Shown here: one piece after another, positions 45,416 through 57,000 of the stretch
Numbering within the stretch: the first letter of the stretch is position 1
Layout of the letters: every line of letters starts with the position of its first letter
Assembly (NCBI GenBank): GCA_022592435.1
Contig: JABYQS010000132.1
Location: forward strand, 42,492 to 106,491
Source: Cerioporus squamosus
Lineage: Eukaryota; Basidiomycota; Agaricomycetes; Polyporales; Polyporaceae
Direction: 5' to 3'
DNA: 64,000 nucleotides
Program-made: the position numbers and the translations under genes
Notes under the pieces: generated by a model
Databases searched by the model: none
What the model saw: the letters and a program-made list of their open reading frames with translations, nothing else
Told to the model about the DNA's origin: nothing

Positions 45416-47400
45416 CTAGCTGACCCACACCGGGATGGTCGCAGCCAACTCCTCCTCATCCAACTCCTCCTCGTCGCTCTCTTCCACCTCTTCCGAGTCC
45501 GTCGATGCATGAGCGTGATAGTCGTGAATGCTCATGCCGTCACTGTCATACATGTCCTCGTCTGAGTCAGACCACGAATCACCGGAGTCCATGTCCTCCT
45601 CCCCATCCCATCTCACGTCTGCGACGATATGTTTCAACGCCTCGACATTCGCAGCGTGCACTCGTATGCAACTGTGCACATGCAGCTCCGCTAGCGAGAT
45701 GCCAGCCGAATCGCGTGACTTCAGCAACTTGAGAAGAGCCGGGAAGAACTCGATGCCCGCATCGTTGGTCGTCGTAGTCTGTCGACGATATGGACGAGAT
45801 GGACGAGGACGAAACACGATGTACTCGAGTTCGACTTTGCGAAGCTGCGGAAGGAGAGCGACAGGCTTCTTGGCGCGGGAACGAGAACGCGGATGGAGGG
45901 TGTCAAAGAAGCCTTGAGGAGGGTTACTGTCGATATGCAGCTCTTGCAGCTGAGGGATCCGTGAGAAGAATTCCCTCCAGTCCACCGTGTCGTACGAGCC
46001 CGCCATCTCCAACCGTCTGAGAGAGCCAAACCAACTGCTGATTTGGCTGCAGATGGTGGCGAGTGGCACCGGCGTACCATTGGGCACGCAGAAGCTGAGA
46101 GCAGCTGGTTGTCTTTCGTATCGCGTGGCCCCGGCCCAGGCGGTCACATGGAGGCCGTCCGCGCTTGAGTTCATCGCTACGGCCTGCCAAGGTTCTGTTC
46201 GCGCAAACACTTCCGACAGTCGCTGTATAACCTCCGAAATGTCGGCGGTCCCATACACGACGATGCTGACACGGGCGATGGATGGGATGGACATGTGTTT
46301 CAGAAGACGAGCGCAATCCTTGGCATCTCCCACTAGTTCGATCGAACGAAGGACGGGAAAGGGAAGTATCCTGGAGGTGGATTCGGCAGGGATCCTGTCA
46401 AGTTGTGGTATGGATTCCTTCAGCGTGAGGGACTGGAGAGAGGGCGCTAGCTGCTCGAGAGTTAGCAGTAGCTGCTCGAACTTCCCGGTCTTCGGCGGTT
46501 CGCGCCTCATGCGCCCTTCTCGATGGAAGAACGCCGTGACGGTGAGACTGTTCACCGCAGCATTGGAGAAGATCCCGTCCTGCCACCTGACCGGAAGGTT
46601 CTTGATTTCGACGTGCCGCAACTTCGGAAAAGAGCCAGGATGTGCGATGAGTGTTCGACACTCGGGAACAGTGCGCCCATTGTTGAACTCCCCGTCCGGC
46701 GCCTCAAGGATGAGCGTGCGTAAACTGCTTCCAGGAAGTTTCATCCTTGCGCACAGAGCCTGGAGGTACTGGGATTTACCCCGGAGTCGGAGCTCCTCTA
46801 GGCGGTCAGACTCTCCGGCAAGAGCATCGACAGCCTTCATGATAACGGCGGAGCAAACACCATATGGTGGAATGGACGTCGTGACGCACAACGGTGCTTT
46901 CTTGGAGCGAGCCAGGAACTTCAGGAACTGATCTGTTCCCAGTTCCAGTGCGACATATGCCCAGATAGCTGGCGTGTTGAGCGCCAGAGAGCGCCAGGCA
47001 CGGCAAACGTGAGCAACTCTGATCCAGTTCAGAGGACGGTCCTTCATGAAGTCGTAGTATCCGTGGTAGTAGTCGCGAGCGAGGATGGTCATGATCTCCG
47101 CAAGGACCTCTCGTGGCAGTCTCCCGATAGGAGTGAGCGTGTTGAGGTTGGTCCTGATTTCCATGATCGCGTGTTTGTAGGCCTCTATCGAGCGAAGCAT
47201 CGCTGCCCGAATGACAGGTACATCGGTTTGATGCACGTCGCCAACATCGCTAGCTGGAAGACTAATCTATATCTCAGCGCGGTCTGATCACGATTTGAAG
47301 AGTGATTGGGGGCTAACCTTGCTGCTTGGACTAGCTCTCCTACCGTCGGTACGCGAACCGACGGAGCGCCGTCACGGTGAGCCTGAGGTTGAGAGCTCAT
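45416..47400 (-). CDS. F-box/LRR-like protein with acidic C-terminus
   Basis: Exon 1 starts at ATG 47398-47400 (MSSQPQAHRDGAPSV) and ends VGELVQAA. A short intron ending at GATTAG joins in phase to SLPASDVGDVHQTDVPVIRA in the long second exon. The F-box is TPIGRLPREVLAEIMTILAR with AHVCRAWRSLALNTPAIWAY. A leucine-rich body (LEELRLRGKSQYL, LRSIELVGDAKDC, LQELHIDSNPP, LAELHVHSCIRV) and an acidic tail (DSEEVEESDEEELDEEELA) follow. It is a more distant relative of the 39018/41571 pair, with the same order of elements. Role as SCF substrate receptor is inferred from the family. Confidence 0.88.
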
Positions 47401-47832
47401 GCGCCGTAGTAGTAGGCTAAGCAGAGGGGTTTGTTCATCAGGCTGAAATGAGATTATGGGTCGAGAATGCACGTACGTTGACGCTGCTCGAAACTTTCTA
47501 CTCACATGAGTGTTGCTGGATGAGTTGGAACTTGAACCAATGTCCGAGTCGCCTTGGCGGGCTGCTGAGTCAGCAGGACGCCTGCAGATCGTGGAGCGCT
47601 AAGAGGCAAGCAGTGCACCGGGTGCGGAAGTGGTTATACCAGTTAAGTACTTGTACTACTCCGCAGGCTGCGCTGAACAGTGTGCTAGAAGTGGCCGAGC
47701 CTGTGCACACCGGCAACAAGGAGGATTGACGTTCGCTTCGGCAGTCTGTGGTATAGATTTCTGACTATTGCCAGTGGCCAATTTGGATGATGGTGTGACT
47801 GCAGCGCAAGGGCTACAAGGTCATATTCATCC

Positions 47833-48397
47833 TCACCAGAAGGCGTAGTCTTCCAATGGATCCTGATCAAACCCATGGTAGAAGTCATACTGCTCGTTTT
47901 CATCCTCATCATCCTCCTCGTCCTCCTCATCCTCCTCGGTTTCCTCATCCTCATCGTCCACCTCGTTCTCCTTATCTTCATCCTCCTCATCCTCATCGTC
48001 CTCCTCGTCCTCGTCCTCTCCACTCCCCTCACTGGACTCATGATCGTCACTCTCTTCCTCCTCTTCCTCCTCCTGTTCTTCGACACCATCCCATATCACC
48101 TCCGGAACAAACTCTGCGAGCCGAGTGACATCTTCTCCATCGATGTTCGTGCACCTGACGAGGTACAGCTGCTGCAGCGGAACACCGTGAGTGCGGCGCT
48201 TGAGGAGGGTATCCAGCAGCGCGTCGAGGAACTCCACTTCCATGTCGTAGTCCGCAGTACAGAGCCGCATCCTCGCAAGCTTCAGCTCACGCAAATTGGG
48301 GAGGACCGGCGACCGCTGGCGACCACTTGGCGTGCGGTACCTGGCGGATAGCGCTTCGAGGAACTCGTCGTGCTCACTGTAGGCCTGGTTCAGCGAC
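47833..48397 (-). pseudogene. C-terminal fragment of a disrupted F-box gene
   Basis: The fragment has no start codon (its open frame begins GTG). It encodes EHDEFLEALSARYRTPSGR, then LRELKLARMRLCTADYDMEV, EFLDALLDTLLKRR, LQQLYLVRCTNIDGEDVTRL, AEFVPEVIWDG and a 90-residue Glu/Asp tail. This is the part missing from the F-box relic at 49251-50635. The frame of that relic near 49270-49295 (HCAPETSGSGPGDLVK) reads directly into this fragment if the intervening 844 bp are taken out. Confidence 0.75.
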
Positions 48398-49250
48398 CTT
48401 TTCACCTAGCTGTTCTTGGTGAATTATCGTTGATTGTGAACTTGTTACATGGATAGATAACACCGGATTTGAGCGTCTCGAAAGATCACTAAGTGGTAAT
48501 TTCATGTATATAGTGAGCACGATTTTGAAATAACTTACTATGTTTTCGCAGCCTGTACGAGCGGTTCTGGGGTCCTGGCATATTTATCAGGGTGAATTAA
48601 TGGGTGTTCAGACTATGATTGCAGGTACTAAATATATTCATTGTGCAGTAATACAACTACAGTACTAGAGTACACGCATACAGATGGCATAAGGGAGGCT
48701 GCATGTACAATCCTCCACAGCGGCCGATAGCCCGGACAAAAGCCTCGATGTGCCCATGTGCCCAAGAGTGAAATGATGTACTCACCAATGGCCAATGTGC
48801 ATCCTATACATAACCATTTTGACCTGCGCGTGCAAGACGAGCTCAGCTAGCTGTAGTCCCAGTATGAAGCACCCTCGCCAGCCCCAAGTATGTAGCATGG
48901 ACAAGCGAGAGCAGTTCCCCCTAGATACCTAGAACAGAGCCATAGCCAAGTGAGCCCCCAGAGAAAGTGACTAGAAAGCCGCAAGTGACCAGACGTGGAA
49001 CCCAAGAGCAACCCAAGAGAGAGGGAAGAGAGAGGGACATGAGGGAAGAGGACAAGTCGCCAGAAGGCGCAGAGACGACGGTTGTGAGGGAGGAAGCGCC
49101 GGGGTCGGAATATCGGCTGAAAGGAGCGCTTCGCGACCCGGGACTAACAAGTCCCCATGTTGGATCCGGTATTGCGGAGCATGGCCTTTCACCAGCTTAT
49201 AGCCACCCTCAACTATCCCCCAACATTAGCGGTGAAACGGGCTTTTCACC
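48398..49250. mobile_element. insertion of about 0.84 kb flanked by a 9-bp direct repeat, inside an F-box gene
   Basis: CTTTTCACC occurs at 48398-48406 and again at 49242-49250, exactly at the two edges of the break between the halves of one F-box gene. This looks like a target-site duplication. The inserted 835 bp (48407-49241) contain no long coding frame. I see no terminal inverted repeat and no TG..CA ends, so the element type is unknown; a 9-bp duplication would fit a Mutator-like element. A purine-rich stretch (GAGAGGGAAGAGAGAGGG) lies at about 49018-49040. Confidence 0.55.
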
Positions 49251-50635
49251 AGATCACCTGGACCTGATCCCGAGGTTTCGGGCGCACAGTGGCTGGTCGT
49301 AGTACACCTCAAGGACGCGAATTCTCGGCATTCCCGCAAAGATGTCCTTCCACTGCCAATCACGGCGATGCATTCGGACCTCCAGGACGGAAACATCCGA
49401 AAGGATCCCGGGACCACGTAACAGCGACGTGAGGAGTGGTGCGTCGATAAAGAACTTGAGTTCCAAGTCAACAGGATGTGGAGTTCTGTTCGACTGTGTC
49501 GCCCTTGTTGCATCTCTCCACCCTCTCAGACGTAACTCCCCCGCGTCACCACGGCGGAGACAGACAGCGCGCAAGTGCATAGGGTCCGACAGGTGGTCTC
49601 GAAGAGCAGCGAAAAGGTCTTCGTTCCTGATGGGTCCTGCACCTGCGATGTGGCAACGGGTGTCTGTCGGCAAGATGACGTGTTCAAGAAGACGAGAGCA
49701 GTCTTCTGCGGCAGCAACGAGCTTCAAGGAGGTGAGGGCGGGAAGGGCCACCTTTCGCGGATGGAGGTGCGATGGCGGAGTTGTCAGCGGTGGAATCACG
49801 GTATCGAGGTCGAGAACTTGCAGGCTAGCCATCCTTTCGAGGGCATCTAGGAAATTTTCGAAGGATCCCAGATCAGACCGGGAGCTGGTATGTCCGGATA
49901 TGACGAGCTTGGTGAGAGTCGCACTGAACATGGGGTTGTCCCAAAGCAAATGCGATCTTGCTGACATTGAGCGTATGGATACGAGGTAATTGTTCTGGGA
50001 GGAACACATGTGGCATGAAAACAGAGGAGTTGACGTCCCATGGGTAGCCGTTGGTGGTAGATATGTCTATCGTCTCTAGCAACGGTGCGACACCACTGAC
50101 TCGGATGTTCTCGCAGAATGTGGCGATATTTCGTGGCGGACAATTGAGTCGCAGAACTTGCAGGCGGGAGAACTCGAGGAGAATTCTAGCGAAAAGCGCC
50201 TGACGTGGATGGTGTAACTGCCAGAGGTGAGAGGGTGGCCCGATCTCAGGCAAGGACGGACAATGAAGCTTGTCGCGACCGCGCGAGGAACTCTTCCACC
50301 GGGAAGTTATCGGTCAACATGATGTAGCTCCAGAACCTCGGAGTTGCCAGTGCGGTGGTCCTCCAGTCACGACAGACGTGAGAAATTTTGATCCAGGTGT
50401 TGGGTGGCGCAGAGGGATCGTTGTAGGGTGTCCGAGCCAGGAGAGCGGCTTCCTCGTATTGTTCCTGCACGAGGTACACAAAGACAAGTGAAAGAATCTC
50501 AGGGGGTAGCAATGCAATGAAAGTCAATGCATTCATCCGCATTTTGTTCTTGAAAATAGCCCTAGCGTGCTCCTCGTTAGCCTCCTCGAGGGCCCTTCGG
50601 GCGATGGCGAGGGCAGAGCTGCTCGCGAACCGCAT
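49251..50635 (-). pseudogene. N-terminal and middle part of the disrupted F-box gene
   Basis: The ATG at 50633-50635 opens MRFASSSALAIARRALEEAN, an F-box (FIALLPPEILSLVFVYLVQE, SHVCRDWRTTALATPRFWSY) and ARSRQAS. There the frame is lost near 50250. It resumes one base off with LLEFSRLQVLRLNCPPRN and ISTTNGYPWDV. A second shift occurs near 49945, where GCTTTGGGA has one T more than the homologous Ala-Trp-Asp codons need, and WDNPMFSATLTKLVIS follows in the next frame. A third shift lies near 49290. The body then breaks at the 9-bp repeat. Several disruptions and the insertion make this a pseudogene. Confidence 0.75.
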
Positions 50636-51040
50636 GTGCTGTATGAAAACGAGGTCAGCAGATACTCTGTAATAAATGGTACACTCCAAGTAAGCTTACG
50701 TTCTCCAATCTGCAGTCACATTAATACTTAGAAGACGTCGACGTGAAGTTGGTACTATACTAGCGCCGCGAGCCTGAAGACAAAGTTCGACAGGCGCCCG
50801 CTTCCTCGGTTGGGTTCCGGCGGCTCAGAGTCAGAGTGGCTCTCGTCCTCGTCCTCCTCGTCCTCCTAGAACTCCTTGCCCGTCTTTGTCCGTCCTCGGC
50901 CTCACGCATCGCCCCACTCATTGCACCGCGCATTGTTGCTCTGCCTCCCGGGTTTGTCTTGTTACCCTTCACATCGACCGGTATGCTCTCTGGGAAGTGG
51001 TCAGAAACGCGTTCGACGAAGCTCACTCATCCGGCAGGGT

Positions 51041-54000
51041 ATGGCTCGCCGAGAGTCCGTCAACCTCGCTCATGTATTTGAGAACCTCACGAGCGACAAG
51101 GCGACGGAGCGCCAGCAGGGCCGAGACGCGGTGCGGAATGCATTTGGGAGAGCATCGGTGGTTCTTCATCTCGACAAAGACGGTAAAGGGAAGCCATGGC
51201 TAGCGATCTTCCAAGCACTCTTCACGTCGTTCAGCAAGGAGCTCAAGTCTTGCATCTCAAAGACGGGCGTTCTTCCTACTCAAACCACCGGTCGTGGCTC
51301 TGCCGCTCTCAAACGGCTAGGTGATGTGGCTTCAGTTATTCGATGGCTTACTGAGCGCAGCATCGAACGTCTCAATTACCTCGTCCTCAAGCCCCTCCTC
51401 ATCCATCTTACCCGTGCAATTGTCTATCAAGGGGAGCTCCTTGCACCGGTAGCTCTGGACTACGCGAAGACCATACACCTCATAGTCGCGTACAAACCGC
51501 ATCTTTACGCTCTCAAAGATGATATGTGGCGCGACCTCCTCGCGCTCGCGTTTAACATCGTTGTGGGGCGCGGGCCTAGGCGAAAGCTCGCAGAGGACCT
51601 CGACAGAGATGGGGAAGATGCAGAAGTTGATTCGGATGTGGAGATAGACGAGGCCCTGTCTGACGAGAGTGATCGAGCGGAAGGTCCGTCCACTTCAAGG
51701 TTGAAGCGTCCCCGGCCGGCCAGCCATGCATCCCCGCTTCGCCGGGCTACTGTTATGAGAACTTCTCAACCTGTCACCCTCGAGCAGATCGAATTCATGT
51801 CTGTCGTCTCCATCCTCCTTTGTTCACCGATTGCCCCCCTCCTCACCGGCCCCGATGATGACACCGAACACGCGCGACAAGGCCCCGACAGGTTCCCGCG
51901 TATCCTTCTGAGCTACTTCACGCGGTTCCTGCGCATCTACACTGGTGATACCTCTCTGCACCATGATTTCCTCATCGCTCTTTCTTCCGCTCTTTCGCAT
52001 CTCACCCTCAACTGTCGCCAGCTCGTCAGCTGGTTTGCCAATGACAACTGGGAAGCTTTGGTGAGCATGTGGGGAACGAAGAACCAGTCGCTCAAAGGGC
52101 ACCTTGTAGTGATCGTACGGCAGCTCTTCCCCTACCTCCTGGTAGATCCGCTCGACAGCGAGCCGAATGTCGACCCCGCCGGCGCCCTCTCGGCACTTGG
52201 GCACGCGTTGGAAGCATCAGCACACAGTCGGGGCTCTGTGTGCGCTCTTTCCCTCGACTCCTTGCGGTTGCGTCTATCGGATCCTCAAGTGGAGGAGCAA
52301 GCTGCTTTCACAACACAGACGTTCGCATCTGGATGGCATTTCGATTTCGAGCAAGCATTGTCATGGGCTGTCCTCGAGCTCCAGGCAGACTGCGCGGAGA
52401 AGGTTCGCCCACAAGTCGTCTCGAGAATTGATAACTATTGATCATAGTGATCAGCTGTTCTTGCGATTAGAATCCACCTACTCCTCGGCCACCCCGTCTG
52501 CGAAGCGCGTTAAGCTGGAAAATCCCGTCCTGAGCTTATTGTCGTCCATCCGTTCGCCGGTGTCTCAGCAAGTTCGCCTGCATCACTTACAAGTCCTCCT
52601 GTTTCTAATCGATCGCCACTGGTCAACGTTCTATGATCAGCTCCGCCAGGATATCATCGCGGCTCTTGTGTCGTTGGTATCTTTCGAGGACTCTGTCATC
52701 CAATCCTGGACTTTGTTGTGCTTGGCTGCTGTTGCGCATGCTGAATGCGCGATAGTCAGCGGCTCCACCACAGAGCCCTCACCCTTGGACGTCGGGGGTA
52801 CCTGGGACCCAATATGGACGCATGCTATGAGACGCGCCAATGTGTCGGCTGTCTCTCGAGCTGCTTGCCATGCTGCTCATGTCCTGCTAGCCCATGCGGA
52901 ACAGCTTCTCTCCCCCCATCGTGTCCTGCAAGAAATCGAGTCGTTCGTGAAGGACCTCGACGTGCAAGGTCCGGGATACCCTTTCGACTCGGTTTGTAAT
53001 TTCATGGTCCTCTGCCTTCGTATCGCAAATCAAGACGTGCGGCTCTATCGCATGCAGATGGAGGAGAAGGTGTTATCATGGTTAGTGGAATCCTGGCGCA
53101 TCGGGAGCGAGCGACGTACCTCCATGCCGCTCCACACGGTTGCGGATATCCATGCTCTTCTCGAGGGCATCGTCAGCTCGTCGAAACGAGTGAGACCTCA
53201 ATGCAACCCGATTCTTCCTCATAGCATCGTTGTCGATGCTCTACTGGAGGAGAGGCAGACGAAAGTAATCCGTGACTTCCAGCTGTATGCTCATCTCCCC
53301 CCGTACCGCCCTGAGCGATCCCCGACCTCCTCCACCAGCTCCCCCATCCTTGCCGATCCTCACAACAGCGGGATTCCCGGTCCGTTTGGCGACAGTACTG
53401 ACCTCGCCCCTCCGCGAGGACGAGAGAGGAGGCTATCGGCGTTTCTGCTGAAGTCTTTAGAGGAGGCGTCGCTGACTTTGGTATCGCGCCACCTGGGGTA
53501 TGGATCCCCAACTGCCGAACGCATCCGCTCCTCCACGGACCTTGTCGTTTCAGCTCTGTTGTTCGAGGGATCTCTCCTTATGAATGGCACCCAGTCCAAT
53601 CGGCGTGTCCTCCAAGCGGCTTGCAAACTCTTGGGCAGTATCGCTCCCTTCTTGAGAGATCGTCGATGGAGTCTAGACGAGCGACGGCTTATGCTAGACG
53701 CACTCGACCCTCTAATCAGAGCAGAGGACAGTCGTGCCGAGGCAGTAGACTGGCAGACGCTGGTGCCGCCCAACGAGAGGACGGGCATCAAGTCCCAGGT
53801 TCTGAGGGAGCTACTCTCGTCGTCGACGCGCATGGATCGGTCCTGTGTCTCTCTCCGGAGAGACCTCCAGAGGTTTGTGTTCCGTAGTGCCGATGTACGT
53901 CTTCAAGTCAGGATATGTGTGGATAAGCTGAACTGGTGTTATATCACAGGTCCAGGACGCATTCGCAGGGCTACTCAATCAGCTCCGTTCGGTATTGCGT

Positions 54001-57000
54001 ATGGCAGTGGGTCAGGCGCCGAACGATGAAGACTCGGGAGCCCAAGGACAGCTCGACGATACGGATGGCTTCGGGCCAGTCCGCTCAAAGCACTCTGCTG
54101 CTTCAGATTCGGTCACGCGAGACGCCGAGAAGGATGCGGCACAAACTCTTCGTATCATCAATACATGCATCACCGCTCTAGCTGTCATCCCCATCCTACA
54201 ATCCTCCTCTGGCGAAGCTACTCGGGATCGCGCTTTGACAGATCTCATCCTGGGGAGCCAGCCCGACGAGTTCCTACTGCTGGCACCGTCGTACTGCGAA
54301 CAGATCCTCTGCAGGACGTTGAACATCAGCAATTGCAAGCTTGAGAAGCTCTTCCAGAAACTCGCGGACATTTGTATACGCTACGCATACAAGAACCGGG
54401 TTGAGACGAAGTTGCTCGTCGTCCGAATTCTTGACGCAACTTCCCACATTTGGATGCAACCAACGATTCCAGTGACGCTCGGGGATATGGTTCGAGACTA
54501 CTGCCAAGAGACGGTGAACCTGCTGAGGGCGCGATCCCAGAAGAACTGGCAAGTGCAGGATACCATCATACGCTTCCTGGACGGCTATCTTGCCAAAGAC
54601 CCGGAGCAGACGGTGTGGCAGATGCCGATTGAGGACAAGAGCCCGAACTTCGAGGACCTCCCGTCTGAGGTCCTGCCTGGTCTCGGAAGCGAGGACGACA
54701 TCAGGATACGCTTTCGCGTCGCTGCTACAAGCCCCCGGCTGTTCAGAGTCGGAACAGTAGCCGGGCCGAAAGCCATGGACATCGTATATCAACAAATACG
54801 CTCCCAGCTATCTGTAACCACGGAACAGTGAGTAGCATGCTTATCGAAGTTTTCACCGCTGACACGGCGTTGAATAAGTTACGAGGGTATACTCACCCGT
54901 CTGTTGTGTTTGGGCAACATCGCCATCTCAGAGGCCTCCATGCGACGAGGTGCATACTGGCATCTGCTCGAGATTGCAAGCTTCTCTAGCACCTATCACC
55001 CCCATCTCAAAGCCGTGCTTAAGGGCGTCGTGGATCGCTTGGGTCTTGAGTCCTTCGCCGATCTCTTCGACTGCCATGCGTCCCAGTTTGCTTTTTCCAT
55101 CCGCCAATCCAACATGGACCTGTTCAAATTCCCTCCGGACCTCCTTGGCTATCGCGATCGCAGGGAATGCGCCGAAGCTACGTTCCGCGCCTTCACGCCT
55201 ACCAACCTACTGGCCGAAGGTACCCCCGACAATATAGCCCATGGTAAAGAGCTGTTTTCCCGCCACTGCCAAGCGATCCAGTGCAGCGAGCAGGTCGGCA
55301 TCGCGCGATGTTTCGCAGAACTTGTTTCCTACCAGATCAGTTTCTGGGCACACTCGAATAAGCTGGGGAATCTCGAGGATGTCATGGAGAAGCTGAATTG
55401 CGAGCAGTCCGTTCTCCGCGAGCAACTCAAGCGGAATATTGACGGGATCGTCGCTTCGATTCTGAGGACTCTCGGGGACCAGGATATCTCCCAAGACGGT
55501 CCCATTTCTTCCGCTCTCGCATTGACAGGCTCAGACGCCGCTGTCGGCACGTTTCAAGCCATCACCCGGTATCGTTCCTTGGATACATTCCAGACATACT
55601 CGCCAAACCTACCTGCCTACTCCACCTCCATCATCCTCCAGAGCCTCGAGTGGTTCCGGGGCCACGTCAAGCATGTCGACTCTCCCGCCGTGACCTACCA
55701 TATTCTCCACCATCTGTTCGCAGACATCGAACGGACTCCACTTGTGAACGAGCAGTACCGACTGCTCAATGGTCTCTGCCTGTGGATCGCGTGCCACGAT
55801 AACCATTTCCAGGAGGAGAGTCTCTTGCGTACTCTGATACTCCGGTCTGTGTCGATGCTTGCCCAGGCTGATCTTGCTCGTGGGGCCCAGTCCATGCTGG
55901 AGTGGTGCCTATCTCAGTATAAGGCTTCCTCCACGCAAGCGGACTATCGTCTGGCCGACGTCCTAATCCGCATCAGCACTATCGCACACGACTTTTCCCA
56001 AACTGTCGGAGATGAGGCCGTCGTCAGTCTCGGCGCGGATCTTCTTACCTGGGCAGAGACACAGGCGGACATTCTCCGTAGGGGCAAATCGAAGACGCAG
56101 GTGATCCGTGCTCTAGCCGCCTGGCCCAGAGAGCTCCCCGCGTCGCTGCAAGCTGCTTGCGAAGAAGCGAAGTTATCGGACCTCACATCTGTCCTGATCG
56201 ACCACGGCGTCTCCGCGAACAAGTTCCGCCTTGTGCGCAGAATCCGCGATCTGGCATCGCAACACGACGCAGACGAGCACTTCAATACCTCCGACTTCTG
56301 GCGGCTCAAAGCATGCATACCACCCCAGAACTACCTGGTCGACAGTGATATCAACGCCTTCACTTCACTCCTCATGTTGCACTGCGGGCAACTCGACAGT
56401 ATCGGAGGCGACCGATACGATCCGGAGAACGTGCGGACTGCCCATCGCCGAGCCGTTGAACCACGAGCAAAGTCGTTCAAGGATTATCCTCCTCGAGTGG
56501 ACGAGCACCTCGCACGAGCGTGTGTCGTCACCTCACTACGTTCAATGATGGACACTTCGTCAGCTTCGCAAGTCCACGTGGCATACGAAACCTTGCGCAC
56601 GCTTCTGTCCGTCTCGCCGGAGTCCAACTCCAGCCGTGGCTGCCCCTCTCAGATTCGTCGCGAGCTGCAGTATCTTCAGGCGTTCTCTAAACCTTTCGTG
56701 AGGAAGGCTGCACCTGACCTGAGGTCCGCATTAGCGGGTGAAGCCATGGTACACCTCTCCAGGGATTTCAGTACGTGGATATCTCGTATAAGCACCCTGC
56801 TTTGCGATGTCCTTGGTGCTCGTGAACCATTTTTCGCCCCCTTGACACCGGTTTTGCAGTCCGATCCCGGGTTCGCTGAAGATGTACTCCCGGTCTTGGT
56901 CCATTCCCTCTTACAACTCGACTTCGATGCGTCGTCTTCTCACAGCCCCGACTCCATCCGGGCCGTACTATCGGGGTATTTCGCTGCCACCCTCTCCTTC

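Noticed and set aside
45987..46931. 314-codon plus-strand frame opposite the F-box gene at 45416-47400
   Set aside because: It has no motif, and the minus strand carries the F-box and leucine-rich pattern.
47880..48080. Microsatellite-like CTC/ATC repeat
   Set aside because: It codes the Glu/Asp tail of an F-box fragment; similar tails occur in all the neighbours.
48407..49241. Solo LTR as the nature of the insertion
   Set aside because: The ends are not TG..CA and the flanking repeat is 9 bp, not the 4-6 bp typical of LTR elements.
52403..52454. Frameshift in the tel1 gene
   Set aside because: A 52-nt GTTCGC..CAG intron with a branch-like TAAC/TGAT region restores the frame, so no error is needed.
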